From: Methylococcales bacterium
GTDB lineage: Bacteria; Pseudomonadota; Gammaproteobacteria; Methylococcales; Methylomonadaceae
DNA length: 47,990 bases
Direction of reading: 5' to 3'
Assembly (NCBI GenBank): GCA_028715725.1
Contig: JAQURG010000024.1
Coordinates: 1 to 47,990 of the forward strand
The notes below the pieces were generated by a model. That model ran no database searches, had not been told where the DNA came from, and worked only from the letters and a program-made list of their open reading frames with translations. This document shows, piece by piece, positions 26,690 to 36,248 of the stretch. Made by a program: the position numbers and the translations under genes. The first letter of the stretch is position 1. Each line of letters opens with the position of its first letter.

Positions 26690-27124
26690 TTAACCCATTT
26701 GCTTTTCCCTGATTTCGTCGATTGTTTTACAGTCGATGCACAGACTGGCGGTGGGTCTGGCTTCCAGGCGGCGTATGCCTATTTCAACTCCGCATGACTC
26801 ACAATATCCATAATCGCCTGATTCAATCTCCTTAAGGGAGTCATCGATTTTCTTGATAAGCCTGCGTTCACGGTCACGTGTCCTTAATTCCAGGCTGAAC
26901 TCTGATTCCTGGGTCGCGCGATCATTAGGATCAGGAAAATTGGCCGCATCATCCTGCATATGATGCACAGTACGGTCTACTTCGTGCATCAGTTCGGCTT
27001 TCCAATTTTTGAGAATAGTCTCAAAATGTTTTAATTGAGCCTCACTCATATATTCTTCACCTTCTTTCTCTATATACGGCGTAAAACTGAAAGGTGAGGC
27101 AATCGGTTTAGCACTATCGGCCAT
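26690..27124 (-). CDS. dksA: RNA polymerase-binding regulator DksA
   Basis: DksA binds in the secondary channel of RNA polymerase and, with ppGpp, controls stress and stable-RNA promoters. The 144-residue protein has the coiled coil with the tip aspartates D65 and D68 in [12 protein letters not shown], and the zinc finger C108-x2-C111 and C129-x2-C132 ([10 protein letters not shown] ... LCIDCK). All functional residues are present. It starts the dksA-gluQ operon, divergent from the aminotransferase gene. Confidence 0.97.
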   Translation of the reverse strand: MADSAKPIASPFSFTPYIEKEGEEYMSEAQLKHFETILKNWKAELMHEVDRTVHHMQDDAANFPDPNDRATQESEFSLELRTRDRERRLIKKIDDSLKEIESGDYGYCESCGVEIGIRRLEARPTASLCIDCKTIDEIREKQMG

Positions 27125-27229
27125 GCATTAACTCCTAAAACAAGATTAAATAACCGCGCATTTTTAGCAGAATAGTCACCCCATAGCAAGTATTATTGAT
27201 ATCATTTACTTTATTTAACGAGTCAAACA

Positions 27230-28399
27230 ATGATGAGCGGACGGCTGGCGGAGCGAATTCAGGGTATTTCCCCTTTTTATGTCATGGAACTTTTGCATCG
27301 CGCCAGACAACTGGAGGCTCAGGGAAAGGATGTCATTCACATGGAAATCGGCGAACCTGATTTTGCCACGCCTCAAACGATCATTGATGCGGGCGTCAGG
27401 CAACTTTTAACCGGTGAAATTAAATATACGCCCGCTGCCGGACTAGCGGAACTGCGGCAGAAAATAGCCCGGTTCTATCAGCAGCGTTATGGCCTCAGTA
27501 TCGCCAAAGAGCAAATTTTTGTAACGCCTGGAGCCTCCGGCGCATTTTTGCTGGCTCTCGGGGTCAGCTTGAATCCGGGAGAAACGTTATTAATGGCTGA
27601 TCCCTGTTATCCCTGCAACAGTAATTTCGTTAAATTGTTTGAGGGTAAAACCGAAACCATTCCGGTTGATGCCGATAGCGGTTATCAGCTTACCGCCGAT
27701 TGTATAAAACAGCATTGGAAACCCGCAACTAAAGGCGTATTGATTGCGTCCCCGTCCAATCCTACCGGCACTCTTATTGCCCCGGAAGCATTACAGCAGG
27801 CGATTCTGACCGTTAATGCCCTGGGCGGATGTTTTTATTCGGATGAGATTTATCACGGCCTGGTTTATGGACAAAATGCCTCCACAGCGCTTGAGTTTAG
27901 CGACAATGTCTTTGTAATCAACAGTTTTTCCAAATACTTCGGCATGACCGGCTGGCGCGTAGGCTGGCTGATTGTACCTGAAGAATTTATTGCAGCTACC
28001 GAGAAACTGGCGCAAAATATTTTTATCGCCACCTCTACGCATTCACAATATGCAGCTCTGGCGGCTTTTGATGAAGATACGATAGTTGAACTTGAGCGCA
28101 GGCGTTTGGAGTTTGCCGCCCGGAGGGATTTTCTTTACCATAATCTCTTGCGTTTGGGCTTTGAAATTGCCGTCAAACCGCAAGGCGCGTTTTATATTTA
28201 TGCTGATTGCGCCCGCTTTACTGATGACAGCTTCAAGTTCGCCCTGGATTTACTGGAAGCTGAAGCCGTCGCCATAACGCCGGGAAGAGATTTCGGCGTT
28301 CACGAAGCGCATCACAGGATTCGTTTCGCTTATACAACTTCTATCGGTAGAATGGCTATCGCCATCGAGCGGCTGGAACGATTTATTAACAGAGGATAA
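27230..28399 (+). CDS. Class I/II PLP-dependent aminotransferase
   Basis: A 389-residue fold-type I aminotransferase, aspartate-aminotransferase-like. Visible features: substrate-side EIGEPDFATP near residue 40, N177 in SPSNPTG, D205 and Y208 in SDEIYHG, the PLP lysine K235 in NSFSKYFGMTGWRVGW, and a C-terminal arginine in HRIRFAYTTS for the substrate carboxylate. The substrate cannot be assigned; the group includes aspartate, alanine and aromatic transaminases. Two ATGs are adjacent at the start. The gene ends 2 bp before the rhodanese gene, so the two are co-transcribed. Confidence 0.9.
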   Translation: MMSGRLAERIQGISPFYVMELLHRARQLEAQGKDVIHMEIGEPDFATPQTIIDAGVRQLLTGEIKYTPAAGLAELRQKIARFYQQRYGLSIAKEQIFVTPGASGAFLLALGVSLNPGETLLMADPCYPCNSNFVKLFEGKTETIPVDADSGYQLTADCIKQHWKPATKGVLIASPSNPTGTLIAPEALQQAILTVNALGGCFYSDEIYHGLVYGQNASTALEFSDNVFVINSFSKYFGMTGWRVGWLIVPEEFIAATEKLAQNIFIATSTHSQYAALAAFDEDTIVELERRRLEFAARRDFLYHNLLRLGFEIAVKPQGAFYIYADCARFTDDSFKFALDLLEAEAVAITPGRDFGVHEAHHRIRFAYTTSIGRMAIAIERLERFINRG

Positions 28400-28401
28400 C
28401 A

Positions 28402-28725
28402 ATGACTGTAAAAAACCTGTCAGCAATTGAATTAAAAAATAAAATCCAACAGAATGAGAAGCTGTTTTTGCTCGATGTCAGAGAACCGTCTGAATATCAA
28501 TACGCCAGAATTGAAGGCAGCGTATTGATTCCACTTAACCAGATTCCGCAAAGACTGGAAGAACTGGCCAGGGATCAGGAAATAGTGGTGATTTGCCATC
28601 ATGGCATGCGCAGCCAGCAAGCCGCCGATTATCTGGTAAAGTCAGGGTTAAAAAATGTCTCCAATCTGACCGGCGGTATTGACGCCTGGTCATGTGCTTG
28701 TGATAGTTCGGTACCCAGGTATTAG
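28402..28725 (+). CDS. Single-domain rhodanese-like protein
   Basis: A 107-residue rhodanese domain with the active-site cysteine C65 in VVICHHGMRSQQAA. The N-terminal LFLLDVREPSEYQYARI and the C-terminal LTGGIDAW are standard. The loop CHHGMR is that of small GlpE-like/ThiI-type sulphur carriers. Likely a sulphurtransferase, with donor and acceptor unknown. The ATG lies 2 bp after the aminotransferase stop with GAGGA just upstream. Confidence 0.93.
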   Translation: MTVKNLSAIELKNKIQQNEKLFLLDVREPSEYQYARIEGSVLIPLNQIPQRLEELARDQEIVVICHHGMRSQQAADYLVKSGLKNVSNLTGGIDAWSCACDSSVPRY

Positions 28726-28763
28726 ATAATCGTCCTTATTCAGGCCGGATAAGCAATATGGGC

Positions 28764-29789
28764 TTATTCGATGTTAATAATTTCTCTTAATACCGCCGTT
28801 GCATAACTTCCCGCCGATAAAGTAAAAGCAAGCTCCAGTATGTCCCCGCTGATAAACCGCCATTGCAAATCCTGTACATTGACCCGCAAAGCCCGCCTGT
28901 CCTTATCAACGGCGCAGTCTATCAGGCCCTGAGCCAGCTCGGGATAACGCTCGATGATAGCTTGTTCAAGGTTCATGGTATCCGCGGATACGCCCGTCTC
29001 TCCCCTGCCCCAAAGCGCACCTGTCGGGTGAATTTCTTTTGCCTCCAGCCGGCGGATAATTTCAGCATCCGGCTGTTCCGATTTAAAGCAGCTATGCGAC
29101 AGGTCAAACATGTAAGTATCGCCTGCAACGGCCTGGTTCCAGTTGTTATGAATAACCCGATCAGCCAAAATCTGATTAAACAAATACGAGCGAGCGGCTG
29201 ATAAATAGAGACTGCGTTGTTCCCGCCCGACTTTTGCGCCGAGAAACATCGCCAACGCTTTATTGACGTTTTGACCTGCATGGCCGAAACGCTGCGAGCC
29301 ATAATAATTGGCGATGCCGCCCGTTTTCATGGCTTCCAGTTGCCGGATGGTTTTATCCTGATCGCCTTGCCAGTCCCGAATGACGATTTTAAAACTGTTG
29401 CCTGGCAATACGCCGCGTTTGAGTTTTCTGGCATGGCGAACCGCCTGCAGCACTTTCATGCTGTCTGTTTCAAATTGAGCCCAGTCAGGATCGGCTTTGC
29501 CGGGCAGCCAGACGCTAAGCCATTGTGTTGTGACGGCGTGCCTGTCCTTCAGACCGGCGTAACTGACGTCACGCTGCCGGACATTGGCGAATCTTGCCAA
29601 CTGCCGCGCCACATATTCGGTATTTTCACCCGTTTTTTCTATTTGCAGGAAAACATGCTCGCCTGAGCCTGAGGGTTCAAAGCTAAGGTTTTCCTTAACG
29701 ATAAAATCTTCGGGCAAGCTGCGGATTTTGCCGGAGCCAGAGGGTTGGCCGTAAACGTAAGGCCAAATAGGAACTTCAATAGTTTGCAT
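28764..29789 (-). CDS. truD: tRNA pseudouridine-13 synthase TruD
   Basis: TruD makes pseudouridine at position 13 of tRNA(Glu). The 341-residue protein has the catalytic aspartate in YAGLKDRHAVTTQW, the family stretch KRGVLPGNSFKIVIRD and GIANYYGSQRFG. The inserted TRUD domain lies in the middle. In many gammaproteobacteria truD follows ispF directly; here a restriction-modification island and a RAYT gene lie between them. Confidence 0.95.
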   Translation of the reverse strand: MQTIEVPIWPYVYGQPSGSGKIRSLPEDFIVKENLSFEPSGSGEHVFLQIEKTGENTEYVARQLARFANVRQRDVSYAGLKDRHAVTTQWLSVWLPGKADPDWAQFETDSMKVLQAVRHARKLKRGVLPGNSFKIVIRDWQGDQDKTIRQLEAMKTGGIANYYGSQRFGHAGQNVNKALAMFLGAKVGREQRSLYLSAARSYLFNQILADRVIHNNWNQAVAGDTYMFDLSHSCFKSEQPDAEIIRRLEAKEIHPTGALWGRGETGVSADTMNLEQAIIERYPELAQGLIDCAVDKDRRALRVNVQDLQWRFISGDILELAFTLSAGSYATAVLREIINIE

Positions 29790-29810
29790 AAAAATTAATA
29801 ATTTGGGTGA

Positions 29811-29880
29811 GAGCGGCTTTAGCCGCGATTATCGCGGCTAAAGCCGCTCCCACAAGATAAGGTGCTCCCACAAGATAAGG
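29811..29880. repeat. REP palindrome followed by an 18-bp tandem duplication
   Basis: A perfect 18-bp inverted repeat (29811-29828 and 29832-29849, loop TTA) is built on GCGGCTTTAGCCGCGA. It is the same family as the palindromes near 34.0, 36.2 and 37.4 kb. The right flank GCTCCCACAAGATAAGG occurs twice in tandem (29846-29862, 29864-29880). It lies between the truD start and the res stop and may act as a stem that protects or ends the res message. Confidence 0.85.
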
Positions 29881-29883
29881 CGT

Positions 29884-32800
29884 CTATTTCACCAACTCCA
29901 TCAATTTGCCGTAACTGTCCACCACATCATATTTGACTTGCCCGGAAGTGATTTTGCTAAAAAATTTCTTTGCACATTTGATCTTGCATTGCTCAATTTC
30001 TCTTAATTCCATCGATGACATCGAGCCTTTGGTTTCGGCGATAAAGTAGATGTGTTTTACCGCACCCTCTTTGAATGAAATAGCCCAGTCCGGGTTATAG
30101 TCGCCTACCGGTGTCGGGATGAAAAAGCCTCGCGGCAGTTTGGCATAGACAGCCATCTCGTTACTGGTGTCCAGCTCTTTAACGAAAGTCCGCTCAATAT
30201 TAGAGTCAGTAAATACATAATCGTAAATATGGTGATTCAGTTTCTCCCCCGCCTTGCTAAAATCCATCCTCGGCTTTTCCTTGGTGAAAATATCAAGACT
30301 GTGGGTTTCTGAAATTGCATCGTAAGCCAGATGCTCAACGATGACCGTGCCTTTTTGCTCATTAATCAGCCGTGTGGCTTTAGCAATAAAATCTTCCGGA
30401 TTGGTTTTATATTGATCGAATACCGCCTTGCCGATTTCTTGCAGAATCCTGGCAATAGTGCTGCGAGTGAGCCGGGTTTGTTCCGCCAGTTTGCCGATGA
30501 GGTCGTATTTAACAGCGGATCGGATCGAAGCATGATTCGATTCCGTGGTTGTCTCCATCACCTTGAATGACTCCCCTTGTTTTAGCTCATCATAGCTCGC
30601 CTCGCCCTTTTGTTCGCCTCGTTGGATGGTGTATTGCAAAGGACTTATCTGCAATTCTTCATCCAGTTCGGCCACGCATTTCCTAATCAATTCCGGCGTT
30701 TCAAAATCGACGGCATAGGCGGCCTTGCGATTGATGCGATTCCAAAGTTCCTTGAATTCTTTTTTATCGAAATTGGCATTGAGCGGATTGGCTTTCGTAT
30801 TTCTGCCATTCTCGATTTCAGGCATTTGGGCAGCGCTGAATACGCTATCGATCAGTTGGAATACCTGTTCGGCATGAGCAGCCGGCTCCGGCGGCAATTC
30901 GGCGAGTTGTCTTTCTTTTTTTGCTTCATGATATTTGGCTGTGATGTGTCTGTTTTTATCGACATAAGCGTTCTGAATCAGATAGAACTCAATATCCCTG
31001 GCTAAATCCGCTGTGACTTCCACATCCCCTATTGCTGTTTTAAGCACTTTCCCGGTGAAGTATTTTTCATCCGCAATGCGCGGACGTTCGGATAATGCCG
31101 CGCTGATTTCAGATTGCAGCTCGGTAACAAACGCCTGATAACTCTGATCGGTAACAACCGTAAGCACATTCACCTGATGCACAGTGGCCGGATTATCCAT
31201 CCGGTCGCCGTGTTGATTGACGGAAAGCCGCATCCCGCGGCCGACTTCCTGCCGTCGGGTAATGGTGTTATCGCTATGCTTGAGCGTACAGATAACGAAG
31301 ACATTGGGATTATCCCAGCCTTCACGTAACGCGGAGTGGGAAAAAATAAACCGCACCGGCTCGTTCAGCGACAATAAACGTTCCTTGTCTTTTAAAATCA
31401 GGTCATAGGCGTCTACATCGTCAGTTTCGGTAGATTTTTTCCCGGTCGCCGGATCAATCAGACGCCCGCTTTTTTTATCTTTTGCGAAATAGCCCTGATG
31501 AGTTTTCGACGCTTCGATACCGCGCAAATAATCGTTGTAAGAATTGTCGTCGAGCGTCAAGACCTCATTAAGATAACCGGTATATTCCTCTTCAAAAATC
31601 CGGGCGTATTCGCCGTTGGGTTCCCCGCCTTCATCGTAGCATCGATACTTGGCTACCGTATCGATAAAGAACAAAGACAGCACTTTAATGCCTTGATAAA
31701 ACAATACCTGCTCTTTTTCAAAATGGGCCTTGATCGCTTCACGGATTTGGATGCGGCGCAAGGCGTCTTCGTTGACATCGCCGGTAACCTCGCCGACGCT
31801 AAGTTCTTCGCCATTGGTAAAGCTCAGCGTGTTAGTGTTGGCGTTAATATCCGACACCACAAAGCCTTTATATTGATCCAGCCCGCCCGATTTATCGAAC
31901 AGGTTGTCGCCTTTGTACAACTTACGCAGCACCCGTTTAATGCCGGATTTTTGTTTGATTTCCAGCTCAACCCCGACAACCGGCGGTTTGCCGGCCGATA
32001 TTTCAATGCCGCCCAGGTACAGATAGGCGTTGGTTCCGCTAAGGCCTTTGACGGAAATCCCGCGCACCGAAATTTTTTTCACCAGTTTCTGGTTATAGGC
32101 ATCCAGCGCATCGAGACGATGGATTTTATTATGTTCGGTTTTATGCGTGGCGGAGTAGCGCAAAATTATCAGGGCATTGAAGTTCCTGAAAGATTCCAGC
32201 GTCTTCGCTCCCTCCATTTTTTGCGGCTCGTCCAGAATCAAAATCGGGCGGTTGGCGGCAATCACATCGATCGGCTTGCGCGACTGAAAATCGTCCAGCT
32301 CTTCATAAATGCGGCGATTATCTTTGCCGGTGGCATTAAACGCCTGCACGTTAATAACCATGACATTAATGCCCGCATCGGAAGAGAAGCTCTCCAGATT
32401 GTGAAAGGCTTTGGAGTTATAGATGAAAAAACGCGCACGTTTGCCGTAGTCTTGCAGAAAATGCTCGGCCGTAATTTCCAGGGATTTATAGACGCCTTCG
32501 CGGATAGCAATGCTGGGCGCCACCACGATAAACTTGCTCCAGCCATAGCGCTTGTTCAGCTCGAACATGGTTTTGATATAGCAATAGGTTTTGCCGGTGC
32601 CGGTTTCCATCTCGATATCGAGATTTACCGGACAAATCTTATTGCAGGCCAGCGCCGTAGAAAGCGGCAGGTTTTGGCGGCGTTGCACAGCGTGAATATT
32701 TTCCAGCAAATTAATCGACTTGCTTATTTCCCCATTGCTGAAACCGGATTCATCGAGCAGGCTTTGCTGTCCGCCCTTATTAGCCCGGCCGGGATCGACA

Positions 32801-32901
32801 CGGTATTGTATGCCGCCGGTCAATGACTGTCCGGCAAAACAGTCCGCCACAGCATCGACAGCGTTGGCTTGATAGGCTTGATGTTTAAATTTGAGTTTCA
32901 T
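29884..32901 (-). CDS. res: Type III restriction enzyme, Res subunit
   Basis: The Res subunit of a type III restriction-modification system is an SF2 translocase/ATPase plus nuclease that cuts DNA when it meets unmodified sites. The 1005 residues show Walker A ETGTGKT (99-105), a DEPQ box in [14 protein letters not shown], helicase motifs [14 protein letters not shown] and [11 protein letters not shown], and a C-terminal PD-(D/E)xK nuclease with NPDWAISF...FIAETKGSM. All motifs look intact. It is the last gene of the operon, 5 bp after the PIN toxin gene. Confidence 0.95.
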   Translation of the reverse strand: MKLKFKHQAYQANAVDAVADCFAGQSLTGGIQYRVDPGRANKGGQQSLLDESGFSNGEISKSINLLENIHAVQRRQNLPLSTALACNKICPVNLDIEMETGTGKTYCYIKTMFELNKRYGWSKFIVVAPSIAIREGVYKSLEITAEHFLQDYGKRARFFIYNSKAFHNLESFSSDAGINVMVINVQAFNATGKDNRRIYEELDDFQSRKPIDVIAANRPILILDEPQKMEGAKTLESFRNFNALIILRYSATHKTEHNKIHRLDALDAYNQKLVKKISVRGISVKGLSGTNAYLYLGGIEISAGKPPVVGVELEIKQKSGIKRVLRKLYKGDNLFDKSGGLDQYKGFVVSDINANTNTLSFTNGEELSVGEVTGDVNEDALRRIQIREAIKAHFEKEQVLFYQGIKVLSLFFIDTVAKYRCYDEGGEPNGEYARIFEEEYTGYLNEVLTLDDNSYNDYLRGIEASKTHQGYFAKDKKSGRLIDPATGKKSTETDDVDAYDLILKDKERLLSLNEPVRFIFSHSALREGWDNPNVFVICTLKHSDNTITRRQEVGRGMRLSVNQHGDRMDNPATVHQVNVLTVVTDQSYQAFVTELQSEISAALSERPRIADEKYFTGKVLKTAIGDVEVTADLARDIEFYLIQNAYVDKNRHITAKYHEAKKERQLAELPPEPAAHAEQVFQLIDSVFSAAQMPEIENGRNTKANPLNANFDKKEFKELWNRINRKAAYAVDFETPELIRKCVAELDEELQISPLQYTIQRGEQKGEASYDELKQGESFKVMETTTESNHASIRSAVKYDLIGKLAEQTRLTRSTIARILQEIGKAVFDQYKTNPEDFIAKATRLINEQKGTVIVEHLAYDAISETHSLDIFTKEKPRMDFSKAGEKLNHHIYDYVFTDSNIERTFVKELDTSNEMAVYAKLPRGFFIPTPVGDYNPDWAISFKEGAVKHIYFIAETKGSMSSMELREIEQCKIKCAKKFFSKITSGQVKYDVVDSYGKLMELVK

Positions 32902-32906
32902 TTTTA

Positions 32907-33293
32907 CTACACGATCATGACATAAGGCATGTGATATTGAGCGATTTTGTCATCAACCGTAACTAAGTGATACTGATTGTTATGCGATTGCGCAATCAAT
33001 AAACGATCAAAAGGATCGCGATGAATCATAGGTAACTGCGTTGCCAGCATCGTATCGGCAGAATTTATCACCAATTCTTGTAAATTCGCTTTGAGTGCGG
33101 CTGCATGAATATCTTCAATCCGATTAATACCGTACTCCGGCCAAATACTACACTTAATGCCGATTTCCCAGAGATTAACCGGACTAAAAAATACATTATT
33201 CGCTTGATAAATTGCTTTAACCGCTTTATCGGGCAGTTGCTTCGGCTTGGCTAATGCCCAAAGCAATACATGGGTATCCAGTAACAGATTCAT
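32907..33293 (-). CDS. PIN-domain toxin (VapC-like)
   Basis: A 128-residue PIN-domain ribonuclease of the VapC type. The acidic site is complete: D6 in [11 protein letters not shown]43 in [10 protein letters not shown]93/D96 in HRDPFDRLL and D114/D115 in VTVDDKI. VapC toxins cut tRNA or rRNA and are held in check by a partner antitoxin. The ATG overlaps the stop of the upstream antitoxin gene by 4 bp (ATGA), the usual coupling. The pair lies inside the type III restriction-modification operon. Confidence 0.9.
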   Translation of the reverse strand: MNLLLDTHVLLWALAKPKQLPDKAVKAIYQANNVFFSPVNLWEIGIKCSIWPEYGINRIEDIHAAALKANLQELVINSADTMLATQLPMIHRDPFDRLLIAQSHNNQYHLVTVDDKIAQYHMPYVMIV

Positions 33294-33556
33294 ATTTTAT
33301 GGCTATAAAACTCATTGATGATGTCCTCGGATAAAGGCTCATCAAAATTATCAGGAATGGTGAAAGCATCTTCCATCACACCCAGAATAACCGTATTGCG
33401 TTTTTCATGGCTGGTTGAATCGGGAAAAGCCAGTGCTTTAATTTCAGCATATTTTTTCTGCACCAACTCCTCAAGAAACGACTTTTGCACATCATTAGGC
33501 AATGTTTCGTAGAGCGCGTAAAGACTATGCGCGGTATTTTCTTGTTGTGGATTCAT
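33290..33556 (-). CDS. Antitoxin partner of the PIN toxin
   Basis: An 88-residue acidic, helical protein directly upstream of and overlapping the PIN toxin gene. It contains LPNDVQKSFLEELVQKKYAE, a leucine-zipper-like helix, and a C-terminal [17 protein letters not shown] that would cover the toxin. The N-terminus is not a clear AbrB or ribbon-helix-helix domain, so the family (DUF2281-like is one candidate) is uncertain. Its role as antitoxin is inferred from size, position and coupling. Confidence 0.75.
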   Translation of the reverse strand: MNPQQENTAHSLYALYETLPNDVQKSFLEELVQKKYAEIKALAFPDSTSHEKRNTVILGVMEDAFTIPDNFDEPLSEDIINEFYSHKI

Positions 33557-33581
33557 GTTGCTTCTCCCATTAATAATATTT

Positions 33582-35507
33582 TTACAGCGTTTTAATCTCA
33601 GTGCTTGGCGAAAGCAACTTAAAGATTTGCTCTATGTTGATCTTCACGCTATCGCCGGCAAAACCGGCATCGCGGAACACCACCCGAAGCGGATGAAGGG
33701 CGGCGAGTTCTTTAACAAAAGGTTCGTTAATGTCGGTATTGAAACAGGCGGCCAGCGCGTTGCCGTCGACAAACAACACGGTAAGACCTGCGATAGTTTC
33801 CTGGGTAATGGGCAGGGTTAAATCCATGCCCCAATCCAGCAACACCTGGAATAACAAGTCTTCGGCACTGCGGCCTTCGCGGATATTATCGACCTGGTCG
33901 GCAAGGTCGCCTTGCTGCACGGCGTCGGGCGTGTAATAAACGTCCTTCATATTGGAGCTGTCGATTTTCAGTACGCGGAAGCCGATGTCGATAGAGGCTG
34001 TGGGAGAGGCTTTAGCCTCGACTGGAACAGAGCAAGAAGAGCCAGTCGAGGCTAAAGCCTCTCCCACCTGCTTGATTTTCTGCCCGGCGCGGCGAATGCG
34101 TTCCTTGCCGATCTCAGCGATGGTTTGATAGCCTGCTTTGTAAGCTTCGCTTTTTTCATCGCAGGCTTCGGGCAGTTGCACCATGATGAACTTGCGCTTG
34201 CCGTTGTCTTCGGCGTTTAGTTGCATCACGGCGTGAGCGGTAGTGGCTGAGCCGGAGAAGAAGTCGAGAATAATGTCACTATTCTCAGTTGCTTGAGCTA
34301 GGAAAGCATTGATTAGCGAGGTTGGCTTCGGAAAATCAAAATACTTTCCTTGAATAATATCGCTTAGTTCTCTTGTTCCATTCGTCGTATATCCAATATT
34401 TTTAGAATCCAACCATGTAGAAAAACCAGTAACATTAGAGTTTAAATCTTTCAAAAATTTTTTTTCTCTCGGTCGTCCAGATGGGCTTTTGGGGAAAAGT
34501 ATTCGCCCATCTTCAATCATAGCTTCAACATTTGATTTGCTTTTTGACCAACCTCTATTTGGGTTGGCGGGGTAAATATTTCCTGTTTTTGGATCGACTA
34601 TATCGTAATGAAGATTAGGCCTTTGAGTTGCAGTTGCTAATCCAGAAAGATCAATGCTGGCCCAAGGTCCACGAGCATCATTATCTGGATTCGTATACTT
34701 GGTAATATCAATCTTTACCCCTTTCAGAGTGGCATTGGCGCTTTTCGAATATGAAGCTATATATTCATGATCTGAAGATACGTTCGATTGATTTCTATTA
34801 TCAGCGCGCTGCCGCCTTTGCCACTGAAAAATCCCAAAAAAATTATCCTCTCCAAAAACCTCATCGCACAACCGTTTCAAATTCGCCTGCTCGTTATCAT
34901 CAATCGAAATAAAAATAACCCCATCGTCCCGCAACAGGTTTCGCGCCAGTTTCAAACGCGGATACATCATGCTCAGCCAGTCAGAATGAAAGCGGCCATT
35001 GGTCTCGGGGTTGGCGACCATGCGCTGTCCGGCTTCGTCTTTCTGGTTGGAACGCTGGAAATAACTTTGGGTGTCCTCGCTAAAATCGTCGTCGTAGATG
35101 AATTCCTTGCCGGTGTTGTACGGCGGGTCGATGTAAATCATTTTGACCTTGCCCAGATAGGTTTCCTGCAACAGTTTCAGCGCATCCAGGTTGTCGCCTT
35201 CGATAAACAGGTTTTGTGTCGTGTCGAAATCTACGCTTTCTTCCCGGCAAGGCCGCAAGGTCTTGGCAATCGGCGCATTGGCGGTTAATAAGGCTTCGCG
35301 CTTGCCCGGCCAGTTGAGTTGGTAACGTTCTTGCGGCCCTTCAACAGTCGCTGTTGCTAATTCCTGTTTGAGCAAATCAAAGTCAATCGTCCGTTTCAGG
35401 CCGCCTTTTTCATCCCGCGTTTCAGTCACACAGTTGGGAAACAGCTCGGCCAGTTTGGCAATGTTGGCTTGCGTAAAATCAGGGCTGTGCAGTTTGAGTT
35501 TGTCCAT
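33582..35507 (-). CDS. mod: Type III DNA methyltransferase, Mod subunit
   Basis: The Mod subunit recognises the DNA site and methylates adenine N6. The 641-residue protein has the catalytic motif IV DPPY (127-130) before the S-adenosylmethionine motif I FFSGSATTAHA (about 415-425), the order of the beta group used by type III systems. The variable middle (about 230-400) is the target-recognition domain. Unusually, a REP palindrome (34000-34067) lies in the coding sequence and adds a small alanine- and serine-rich stretch at about residues 481-503 (EALASTGSSCSVPVEAKAS) without breaking the frame. It leads the operon mod-antitoxin-toxin-res. Confidence 0.94.
   Translation of the reverse strand: MDKLKLHSPDFTQANIAKLAELFPNCVTETRDEKGGLKRTIDFDLLKQELATATVEGPQERYQLNWPGKREALLTANAPIAKTLRPCREESVDFDTTQNLFIEGDNLDALKLLQETYLGKVKMIYIDPPYNTGKEFIYDDDFSEDTQSYFQRSNQKDEAGQRMVANPETNGRFHSDWLSMMYPRLKLARNLLRDDGVIFISIDDNEQANLKRLCDEVFGEDNFFGIFQWQRRQRADNRNQSNVSSDHEYIASYSKSANATLKGVKIDITKYTNPDNDARGPWASIDLSGLATATQRPNLHYDIVDPKTGNIYPANPNRGWSKSKSNVEAMIEDGRILFPKSPSGRPREKKFLKDLNSNVTGFSTWLDSKNIGYTTNGTRELSDIIQGKYFDFPKPTSLINAFLAQATENSDIILDFFSGSATTAHAVMQLNAEDNGKRKFIMVQLPEACDEKSEAYKAGYQTIAEIGKERIRRAGQKIKQVGEALASTGSSCSVPVEAKASPTASIDIGFRVLKIDSSNMKDVYYTPDAVQQGDLADQVDNIREGRSAEDLLFQVLLDWGMDLTLPITQETIAGLTVLFVDGNALAACFNTDINEPFVKELAALHPLRVVFRDAGFAGDSVKINIEQIFKLLSPSTEIKTL
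34000..34067. repeat. REP palindrome within the mod coding sequence
   Basis: A perfect 26-bp inverted repeat, 34000-34025 and 34042-34067, with a 16-base loop. The arms contain GTGGGAGAGGCTTTAGCCTC, the same design as the intergenic REP elements at 29.8, 36.2 and 37.4 kb. It is in frame in mod and adds about 23 codons. Confidence 0.9.
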
Positions 35508-35544
35508 GTTATTAGCTTACATCAATTTTGTGGAAGAGTTTTTT

Positions 35545-35660
35545 GTGGGAGAGGCTTCGCCTAAAGCGCCTACTTTTGGTAGCCTCGATTTTAACACATC
35601 AATATTTTGTGCATGGGTTGTCGTGGCTGAAGCCACTCTCACATTCCCACATTCCCACTC
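35545..35660. repeat. Degenerate REP-like sequence between mod and RAYT
   Basis: Two halves related to the REP core face each other: GTGGGAGAGGCTTCGCCTAAAG (split near 35548-35569) and GTGGCTGAAGCCACTCTCAC (near 35623-35643), followed by a doubled CATTCCCA near 35645-35660. The symmetry is incomplete. It lies next to the RAYT gene, the usual place for REP elements. Confidence 0.6.
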
Positions 35661-35672
35661 TCTTCACAACAC

Positions 35673-36167
35673 TCATCGCACTCTATAACCAGACCGCATC
35701 CACAGCGGATAATTGCCTATATTATCGACTAATTCGGCTCTTAATGGATTTGCCACTATATAGCGGGCAATCTGTTGTAAATCTTCTTCTTTTCTTAATG
35801 CGCGGTCATGATAGCCCTCTTGCCATAAGGGTTGGTGTAAATGTATCGCACCGCGTTCTCGGCGATTTTGTTGTATCAGGTAGGATGAGGAGCCTTTAAC
35901 ATGCTTCATGACCTCTGCCAAGATGTTATCGTTTTGCAAGGTGAATAACCAATTCAAGTGATCCGGCATCAACACAAACGCCAGACTTTGAACATTTCCT
36001 TGCTGATGCTGACGGCGCATGGCTTGTATAACGATTCTACCCAAGCCAAAATCGGCAAACACCTTTTGTCTTTGATAAGTGACTGTTGTGACTAAATAGG
36101 TCTGATTATGTTGGGAATATCTGCCTTTCCTTAAATCTTTACTATGAGGCGGTTGTTCATAAATCAT
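35673..36167 (-). CDS. REP-associated tyrosine transposase (RAYT), HUH motif altered
   Basis: RAYTs are single-copy relatives of IS200/IS605 transposases, thought to spread REP elements. The 164-residue protein has YLVTTVTYQRQKVF near the start, the metal-binding motif region VLMPDHLNWLF, and the C-terminal EEDLQQIARYIVANPLRAELV with the likely catalytic tyrosine. In the usual motif MPDHLHWL the second histidine is a ligand; here it is asparagine (HLN), which should weaken or abolish catalysis. REP palindromes flank it on both sides. There is no frameshift. Confidence 0.9.
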   Translation of the reverse strand: MIYEQPPHSKDLRKGRYSQHNQTYLVTTVTYQRQKVFADFGLGRIVIQAMRRQHQQGNVQSLAFVLMPDHLNWLFTLQNDNILAEVMKHVKGSSSYLIQQNRRERGAIHLHQPLWQEGYHDRALRKEEDLQQIARYIVANPLRAELVDNIGNYPLWMRSGYRVR

Positions 36168-36177
36168 AAAATTATTT

Positions 36178-36232
36178 TTTTGTAGGAGCGGCTTTAGCCG
36201 CGATTATCGCGGCTAAAGCCGCTCCTACAAAA
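36178..36232. repeat. REP palindrome between RAYT and ispF
   Basis: A perfect 26-bp inverted repeat, 36178-36203 and 36207-36232, with a 3-base loop (TTA). Core GGAGCGGCTTTAGCCGCGA, closely matching the repeat at 29811. Because it ends in A and T runs it could also terminate the ispD-ispF message (minus strand, TTTT after the stem). Confidence 0.9.
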
Positions 36233-36248
36233 CATGACTTGAAAAGAG

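Noticed and set aside
31498-32826. Long plus-strand frame opposite res (442 residues)
   Set aside because: It is antisense to the intact restriction gene, whose motifs are all clear; the amino-acid make-up of the antisense frame resembles no family.
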